Below, piece by piece: positions 29,628 through 34,467 of a DNA stretch of 34,467 nt (positions are counted from its first letter, which is position 1; the number at the start of each line of letters is the position of its first letter). The notes beneath the pieces are model-generated. The model made no database searches. It saw only the letters and a list, made by a program, of their open reading frames with translations, and was not told the origin of the DNA. Source of the DNA: Actinomycetes bacterium (GTDB taxonomy: Bacteria; Actinomycetota; Actinomycetes; S36-B12; GCA-2699445); NCBI GenBank assembly GCA_022599915.1, contig JAHZLH010000036.1, positions 1 to 34,467 of the forward strand, read 5' to 3'. The position numbers and the translations under genes are program-made.

Positions 29628-30341
29628 ATGTCCTCTGCGGATTCTCACGTCGCCAATATCGGCTTTGCCCGTCTCGATATCGACCGCCATTCCCGAACCG
29701 GCGATCCCGAAACGGTCTACGGTGCCGGCAAGACCGAAGACCAGATCACCGCGATCCTGTCTCGGCTGCACCATGCCCATCCAGATCGGGCAGTACTCGC
29801 CACTCGCGTTCCCGTCGAAGCCATCGATCGGATCTGCGATGCTGTCGAGGCGGATGTGGTGCGCGCCGACGCTGGAGCCCAAGCCATCGTCGTGGGGCCA
29901 CTGCCGCAACCGGTCGGAAGCGTAGCCGTCATCAGTGCCGGTACCTCCGACAACCAGGTAGCGGCAGAGGCCGCTCTCACTGTCGCGGTACACGGCGGCG
30001 AGGTCACCCGGATCTCAGACGTGGGCGTGGCCGGTCTGCATCGAATCATGGCGGTTCGCGATGAGTTGAATCGACACGACTGTCTGATCGTCGTGGCGGG
30101 TATGGAGGGCGCCTTACCCAGTGTTGTGGGCGGACTCACCGGAACACCACTGGTCGCGGTGCCAACGAGCGTCGGCTACGGGGCCTCGCTTCAGGGCATC
30201 GCCGCCTTGTTGGGAATGCTGAACTCCTGCGCTCCGGGAGTTGTCGTCGTCAATATCGACAACGGCTACGGAGCGGGCGTGCACGCCGCTCGAGTGGCCC
30301 GGCAATCGACACGGTCCGCGCCCCCAGCCAGCGACAACTGA
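29628..30341 (+). CDS. larB: LarB, nickel-pincer cofactor biosynthesis
   Basis: A 237-aa protein. LarB carboxylates nicotinic acid adenine dinucleotide and hydrolyses it to pyridinium-3,5-biscarboxylate mononucleotide, the first step to the nickel-pincer cofactor of lactate racemase. Family blocks seen are SAGTSD (~103-108, AIR-carboxylase-like), VVAGMEGALPSVVGGL (~154-169), PTSVGYG, and MLNSCAPGVVVVNIDNGYGAG (~201-221). It is followed 46 nt later by larC; larE and larA are not in the window. Confidence 0.95.
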   Translation: MSSADSHVANIGFARLDIDRHSRTGDPETVYGAGKTEDQITAILSRLHHAHPDRAVLATRVPVEAIDRICDAVEADVVRADAGAQAIVVGPLPQPVGSVAVISAGTSDNQVAAEAALTVAVHGGEVTRISDVGVAGLHRIMAVRDELNRHDCLIVVAGMEGALPSVVGGLTGTPLVAVPTSVGYGASLQGIAALLGMLNSCAPGVVVVNIDNGYGAGVHAARVARQSTRSAPPASDN

Positions 30342-30375
30342 TCTATTTGCGGCCCACAACCCACCATGTCGCCCC

Positions 30376-30381
30376 TAGGCT
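30376..30381 (+). promoter_or_regulatory. TAGGCT -10, leaderless start of larC
   Basis: TAGGCT-GAAGAC-ATG: the hexamer ends 6 nt before the larC ATG. So larC may have its own leaderless transcript besides read-through from larB. Confidence 0.6.
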
Positions 30382-30387
30382 GAAGAC

Positions 30388-31593
30388 ATGTCAGTCCTAC
30401 ACCTCGACCCCACCCTGGGCTCAGCTGGGGACATGCTGCTGTCTGCGCTGGTCGACCTTGGCGCTGATGAGCAACTCATTCGGCGCAGCGTCGCCGCTAT
30501 CGCTCCTGAGGTCAGCCTGTCCTTTCACCAAGTCCAGCGGGCTGGCTTACGGGCACTTCAACTGAACTTGCAGTTCCCCCAGGCCGAATCGGCCCGACCG
30601 TGGTCAGTTATCCACGAGTTGCTGACCGCTGCAGACCTGACCGAAGAAATTCGGGAAAAGTCACTGGCGGTCTTCGGCCGCCTCGCTGCCGCCGAAGCCA
30701 GCGTCCACGGTGTTGCGGTTGACTCGGTGCACTTTCATGAAGTTGGCGGCACCGATGCACTCGTGGACATCGTCGGGTGCTGCGCCGCCTTGGCTTCGCT
30801 GGCTCCTGAGACGGTCACGGCCGGCCCCGTGGCCGTTGGCTCCGGATACGCCCACACCGCCCACGGACATATTCCGGTTCCCGCACCTGCCGTGCTTGAC
30901 CTACTGACCAACAGCGGTGCGCGACTCATTGCCGGACCGGCAACCTTCGAATCTTGCACGCCCACTGCGGCTGCCCTGTTGACGACCTGGGTCAACGATT
31001 GGGTACCGGGACCCGCCCTAGTGGTCGACCGAGTGGGAGTAGGGGCTGGCAGCCGCAACCCCGCGGAACACCCCAATATTGTGCGAGCCCTGCTTGGAAC
31101 GACAGCACGGCACACCGGGACCAGCCCCGGGGCAGCGCTGTTGGAGTGCAATGTTGACGACATGGAACCTCGGCTGTGGCCTGGGGCACTGCAATCGCTG
31201 TTGGCGACGGGTGCCCGCGATGCCTGGCTGACCCCCATCCAGATGAAGAAAGGCCGGCCAGCCTTTACGTTACATGTCCTGTGCAGTCCTGATCGCGCCA
31301 CCGAGTTGGCCAAAGAGGTGGTTCGGCAGACCACCACCATTGGTCTGCGCATTAGCGGAACTCCAACCAACGACACCGCCCCTCCCATCACCAAGTTCGC
31401 CGCGGAACGGCGAATGGAAACCGTGACGGTGCTAGAAATACCGATTCGGGTCAAGGTCGCCGAACTCGAGGGCGAGGTGGTGAACGTGCAACCAGAATGG
31501 GAAGATATCGCTGCCGTAGCCCGGAACACGAAAATCCCAGCCAAAAAGGTTCTCCAACTCGCAATTGCGGCCGCTCGTCCGCTCTGGACATAA
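30388..31593 (+). CDS. larC: LarC, nickel insertion protein for the pincer cofactor
   Basis: A 401-aa CTP-dependent cyclometallase that inserts nickel into the pincer cofactor. Typical features are LHLDPTLGSAGDMLL at the start, the His-rich HFHEVGGTDALVDIVG (~115-130), ECNVDDMEP and WLTPIQMKKGRPA. The C-terminal part KVAELEGEVVNVQPEWEDIAAVAR ends the chain. In Lactobacillus plantarum the gene is split into larC1/larC2 and joined by programmed frameshift. Here both parts lie in one uninterrupted frame. Confidence 0.95.
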   Translation: MSVLHLDPTLGSAGDMLLSALVDLGADEQLIRRSVAAIAPEVSLSFHQVQRAGLRALQLNLQFPQAESARPWSVIHELLTAADLTEEIREKSLAVFGRLAAAEASVHGVAVDSVHFHEVGGTDALVDIVGCCAALASLAPETVTAGPVAVGSGYAHTAHGHIPVPAPAVLDLLTNSGARLIAGPATFESCTPTAAALLTTWVNDWVPGPALVVDRVGVGAGSRNPAEHPNIVRALLGTTARHTGTSPGAALLECNVDDMEPRLWPGALQSLLATGARDAWLTPIQMKKGRPAFTLHVLCSPDRATELAKEVVRQTTTIGLRISGTPTNDTAPPITKFAAERRMETVTVLEIPIRVKVAELEGEVVNVQPEWEDIAAVARNTKIPAKKVLQLAIAAARPLWT

Positions 31594-31679
31594 CGATTCC
31601 GCAGCTTTGCCCGCATTTCGAAGGCTATGGGGACCCTCTCTTGGCAGTGGAGACCGGGTGGGATAAAGTCGTAGACGTT

Positions 31680-31724
31680 CGAGCGTCACTATATCCCCCG
31701 TTGGTGGCGCTCGGACTTTTTATT
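31680..31724 (+). terminator. terminator after larC
   Basis: CGAGCGTCAC (31680-31689) pairs with GTGGCGCTCG (31704-31713), a 10-bp stem with one G-U pair and a 14-nt loop, followed by GAC then TTTTTATTT (31717-31725). It lies 87 nt after the larC stop. The rest of the 206-nt gap to the next gene shows nothing supportable. Confidence 0.8.
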
Positions 31725-31799
31725 TGCGGTTAATTATGGCGCTGGTACCGCAACCGAGGCCCCCTGTCCGGCCCGAGTCACTGAACCGCGGCCCGCAGA

Positions 31800-32648
31800 T
31801 CACTCCCTAAACTGATCCACTGGCGCGACCTCGTCACTGAGTTCTGCCCAGCATTCCGAACGCCATTGCAACGCATCACCCGGCCGGTTACTGATAATCG
31901 CGGCGACCCCGCTTCTCATACAGAGTTCAACGTCCGCCTTGGTATCAACTACCCAAACATGAACTGGCCGCCCACGCTGCTGCCACAGCCGAACCACATC
32001 GGGCTGGTTGCGCACGATGTCCACCGAAGGCCCCGCAATGCGGGTGTCGTAGGGGAGTTGACCCGAGCGCAGTAGCCGCGGTGTCTGTTCCATCAAATAG
32101 ACAGTGGGAACGCCCGGTGCGAGGTCGCGCATCCGCCGCATGGCAACCGGCGAAAATGACATCACGCGCACCTGGGTCGCTTCCTCTTCCGGTCGGTACA
32201 AACCAAAGTGCTGTAGCCGGTTGACCAGCGCCTGTTCGGTAAAACCGCCGTACCGAGTCGGATGTTTGGTCTCGATGGCAATTTCGAGTCGGCGCGGCGA
32301 ATCGACGACAATCTGCAGTAGTTCATCCAGTGTCAAGACCGAACGCCCCTGCAGCGAGCCCGTTGGATCGGGCGGCTCAGCGTCGCCGTGCTGCCAGGAG
32401 CTGAAATCGTATTGCCGCAACTGCGACAGCGTTTTGTTGGAAACCCGCCCGCTGCCGTCGCTGGTGCGATCAATCCGACTGTCATGCACACAAACCAGGT
32501 GACCATCAGCTGTAAGTCGAATGTCACACTCCAGCGCTTCCGCTCCCTCGCCAATGGCCTGCAGATAGCCATTCAGGGTGTGCTCCGCGATCTCTGCAGC
32601 AGCACCACGATGAGCCACTACCTGGGGCCAGGAGGGGCGAAGCGTCAT
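31800..32648 (-). CDS. glycerophosphodiester phosphodiesterase
   Basis: A 282-aa GDPD-family enzyme that hydrolyses glycerophosphodiesters to glycerol-3-phosphate and an alcohol. The TIM-barrel motifs are present: VAHRGAAAEIAEHTLNGY (~11-28, HR with EHT in place of the usual ENT), then ALECDIRLTADGHLVCVHD (~38-56) with the metal-binding Glu and Asp and the catalytic His. HVWVVDT and ISNRPGDAL lie near the end. There is no signal peptide, so it is cytoplasmic. I use the ATG at 32648 since homology begins just after it. A longer frame from 32723 would overlap the upstream gene by 35 bp. Confidence 0.9.
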   Translation of the reverse strand: MTLRPSWPQVVAHRGAAAEIAEHTLNGYLQAIGEGAEALECDIRLTADGHLVCVHDSRIDRTSDGSGRVSNKTLSQLRQYDFSSWQHGDAEPPDPTGSLQGRSVLTLDELLQIVVDSPRRLEIAIETKHPTRYGGFTEQALVNRLQHFGLYRPEEEATQVRVMSFSPVAMRRMRDLAPGVPTVYLMEQTPRLLRSGQLPYDTRIAGPSVDIVRNQPDVVRLWQQRGRPVHVWVVDTKADVELCMRSGVAAIISNRPGDALQWRSECWAELSDEVAPVDQFRE

Positions 32649-32688
32649 GTGGCCAGCATGACCGATGACGCAGCCGGTGGCATGGCAA

Positions 32689-34053
32689 TCACTCTCGTGT
32701 CCGATCTTCCGTGAGGAGAACACCGGGATTCAGCCGGCTGTGCGGATCGAGAGCTGACTTGATAGCACGCATCGCAGCGATTTCTGCCGGGTTGCGCCGC
32801 AGCGCTAGATACCGGGCCTTGTCTCGACCCACCCCGTGCTCGGCCGAAATCGATCCACCCAGACCGGCTACCAACTGCAGCACCCGATCAGTGGGATCTT
32901 CGGCAACACCGGTGGGCAGCTCCAGCTGCAAGTGAAGGTTTTGTTCGCGGATATGACCGAAGACACCCAGCCGCCCCGAACTATCGGATGCAATTTGCTC
33001 AACGTCCTGGACAAGTTCGTCCAGCGCCGCTGTCGGAACACTCACATCAAACTTGAATGAGACGCCCGATTGGGCAGTCCAGAATTCACTCTGCTGCTCG
33101 CGCACCGCCCATAACTGTCGTCGATCACTTTCGTCCACAGCAATGATCAGTCCAGGGGAATCGGTGACGACTGGGGTTAGGCCAGCAGCCTCACCGCCAT
33201 CACCTACCTCCAGCAACGACACGTAGCCGTCACCGGTGTGCGGCAATGGATCAGTCCCGCCAAACATTTGGGCCCCACCCCGCCAGCCGGCGATATCGAT
33301 CACCTCTGCCGCCAAGAGTGGACAGCCCGGCCGGGTTGCGCGGGCAGCGATCGCGGCAGCCGATCTGAGATCTGAAACCGGAAAGGCAACCAGGGTCGCG
33401 GCCGGCGGAGTTGGCCAGAGGCGCAATCGCACTGCGGTGATGACGCCCAGCGTTCCCTCCGAGCCGCACAACAAGCTAGCCAAGTCGTAGCCAGTGTTGT
33501 CCTTGGCAAATCCATGCAGATCAGACACCACCGCACCTTCAGCTAAGACTGCCTCGATCCCCAGCAGTTGATCTCGAGTGGTACCAAATGCGCAGACTCG
33601 GATTCCGCCGGCATTGGTCGCTACCGTGCCGCCGATTGTCGCGCTCTCTCGAGCCGCGAGGTCCACTCCGTAGCACCAGCCAGCCGCCGCTGCCGCTCGC
33701 TGCACGTCTGCCAGTGGTGTTCCCGCGAGCGCAGTCAGCCGACCGCCCACCTCATCTAGTTCGGTGATTCCGACAAGCCGAGTCAACGAAACCAGCAATG
33801 CGGATGGGGTATTCGCTCCAGGAATAGATCCACCAACGAGGCCGGTGTTCCCGCCTTGAATTTGTACTGGCACCCCAAACTGGGCTGCGGTCTGCAGAAC
33901 TACTGCCAGCGCTGCAGTCGACTCCGGATACACAACGCCACAGACCGACCCGCCGCTGCGCCCCATCCAGTCAATGAGTTGCCCGGTGGTCGCAGCATCG
34001 GACACACTGGTAGACCCGATTTGATCCCGGAGACTGCTCAGCAAACTAGTCAT
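32689..34053 (-). CDS. FAD-linked D-2-hydroxyacid dehydrogenase (GlcD/D-lactate dehydrogenase family)
   Basis: A 454-aa flavoenzyme with a PCMH-type FAD domain: VVYPESTAALAVVLQTA, QGGNTGLVGGSIPG (~66-79) and ESATIGGTVATNAGG, then a C-terminal FAD-oxidase domain. Substrate or metal-site blocks are GHIREQNLHLQL (usual form GHxGDGNxH; both His kept, GDG replaced by REQ) and AEHGVGRDKARYL. It ends LDPHSRLNPGVLL. It oxidises D-lactate, glycolate or D-2-hydroxyglutarate; which one is not decidable. Proximity to larBC makes D-lactate attractive. GAGGT precedes the ATG by 5 nt. It is upstream of the phosphodiesterase, with a 40-nt gap. Confidence 0.9.
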   Translation of the reverse strand: MTSLLSSLRDQIGSTSVSDAATTGQLIDWMGRSGGSVCGVVYPESTAALAVVLQTAAQFGVPVQIQGGNTGLVGGSIPGANTPSALLVSLTRLVGITELDEVGGRLTALAGTPLADVQRAAAAAGWCYGVDLAARESATIGGTVATNAGGIRVCAFGTTRDQLLGIEAVLAEGAVVSDLHGFAKDNTGYDLASLLCGSEGTLGVITAVRLRLWPTPPAATLVAFPVSDLRSAAAIAARATRPGCPLLAAEVIDIAGWRGGAQMFGGTDPLPHTGDGYVSLLEVGDGGEAAGLTPVVTDSPGLIIAVDESDRRQLWAVREQQSEFWTAQSGVSFKFDVSVPTAALDELVQDVEQIASDSSGRLGVFGHIREQNLHLQLELPTGVAEDPTDRVLQLVAGLGGSISAEHGVGRDKARYLALRRNPAEIAAMRAIKSALDPHSRLNPGVLLTEDRTRE

Positions 34054-34234
34054 GCTGACCTCACTTGGCTACTCGTCCCGCCCCCCAACTTACCGGCATC
34101 CGCTACGGCGAGCGTCCCCTCCGCCCTGAGATGAGCCAGACGCTATCCAGTTACTTTCTGTAGTCACTCGTAAGCACCGCGTTCAATATCTCGCGTTGTC
34201 GACGTAATTCCTATCCGATTCGTGGCTCAGCACA

Positions 34235-34264
34235 GGTTTTTCGGAAAAAAATTCCCCAAAAACC
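34235..34264. repeat. nested inverted repeat upstream of LAQTG gene
   Basis: GGTTTTT (34235-34241) pairs with AAAAACC (34258-34264). Inside it GGAA (34243-34246) pairs with TTCC (34252-34255) around five A. It lies just upstream of the 16-bp box at 34271. A regulator site or a weak terminator are both possible. Confidence 0.5.
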
Positions 34265-34270
34265 GGAAGA

Positions 34271-34286
34271 GGACTACTCTAGGTAC
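34271..34286 (+). promoter_or_regulatory. TGACTACTYTACGTAA-type box and -10 of LAQTG gene
   Basis: GGACTACTCTAGGTAC matches the four boxes at 23003-23226 at 12-13 of 16 positions. It contains TACTCT (34275-34280), which ends 6 nt before the ATG at 34287. Here the box coincides with the -10 of a leaderless gene. A reversed, weaker copy (TGACTACAGAAAGTAA on the minus strand) is at 34151-34166. Confidence 0.5.
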
Positions 34287-34467
34287 ATGAAGAAAATTAT
34301 CGCGAGCGCCGCAGGCGCAATACTCATGACCGGCATCGCGGTTGGTCCTGCCCTGGCGGACTACCCGCCCCAGACCGGCGGAAACACCACCCCTGATACC
34401 ACTCAAACAACGACCGGCGGAACTCTCGCCCAAACGGGATCCGACGCCACCACACTAGGACTGCTCG
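34287..34467 (+). CDS. secreted protein with LAQTG sortase motif (3' end outside window)
   Basis: The frame starts at ATG 34287 and runs off the window after 60 codons. It has a Sec signal peptide (MKKIIASAAGAILMTGIAV...ALA, cleavage after residue 24). A short Thr/Gly/Pro-rich mature part of about 22 residues follows, then LAQTG (47-51) and the beginning of a hydrophobic segment. LAxTG/LPxTG is the sortase sorting signal, so the protein would be linked to the cell wall. If the frame ends soon after the membrane segment, the mature part is tiny, unusual for a sortase substrate. A second QTG (PPQTG, 27-31) precedes it. Confidence 0.7.
   Translation, partial: MKKIIASAAGAILMTGIAVGPALADYPPQTGGNTTPDTTQTTTGGTLAQTGSDATTLGLL

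Overview
The window is a chromosomal segment of a GC-rich actinobacterium. The evidence is a bacterial proteasome activator (PafE/Bpa) ending in Gly-Pro-Tyr-Leu, an MtrAB-LpqB-like two-component operon, a DUF4446 protein, and promoters of the TANNNT type followed directly by start codons. I see no phage, plasmid, transposon or CRISPR genes. The genus cannot be named from the sequence; an uncultured or little-studied actinobacterial lineage is likely.

Layout. 1-4.7 kb: the end of an unknown gene, tRNA-Arg(ACG), a membrane alpha/beta-hydrolase, a tocopherol-cyclase-family protein, tRNA-Ser(GCT) followed by a tRNA-like relic, a tandem universal stress protein and a dodecin. 4.7-8.7 kb: a CrtO-like acyltransferase behind a pyrophosphate-type phosphofructokinase, an RDD membrane protein with a nine-residue repeat array, a beta-lactamase-like lipoprotein and tRNA-Ser(TGA). 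8.7-11.4 kb: response regulator, sensor kinase and GerMN lipoprotein with 4-bp overlaps. 11.4-19.8 kb: a six-gene catabolic operon (carboxyltransferase, biotin carboxylase, AtuA-like protein, TetR, acyl-CoA dehydrogenase, crotonase) that mixes features of leucine (liu) and acyclic terpene (atu) degradation. Its promoter carries two adjacent 16-bp TTGAC-N6-GTCAA boxes. 19.9-22.3 kb: a degenerate MoeA homologue and a two-helix potassium channel with an RCK domain. 22.3-24.5 kb: a sugar-phosphate transferase and a GH3 lipoprotein, divergent around an AT-rich region holding four copies of TGACTACTYTACGTAA. 24.5-27.2 kb: pafE, serS and a Cof-type HAD phosphatase. 27.2-28.2 kb: a structured leader with a terminator upstream of an NlpC/P60 hydrolase. 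28.2-34.5 kb: pheA and DUF4446 divergent from larB-larC, then a glycerophosphodiesterase, a D-2-hydroxyacid dehydrogenase and the start of a small LAQTG surface protein.

How the parts work together. The catabolic operon can activate, dehydrogenate, carboxylate and hydrate a branched acyl-CoA under its own TetR. LarB, LarC and the FAD oxidase suggest lactate or 2-hydroxyacid metabolism. The sugar transferase, GH3 lipoprotein, NlpC/P60 protein, beta-lactamase-like lipoprotein, GerMN lipoprotein and LAQTG protein are all envelope functions.

The most notable regulatory signal is that many unlinked genes start 6-7 nt after a TANNNT hexamer (five times exactly TAGGCT) and have no Shine-Dalgarno sequence. 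This indicates widespread leaderless transcription and it fixes several start codons. Genes inside operons, and those with real 5' leaders, do carry Shine-Dalgarno sites.
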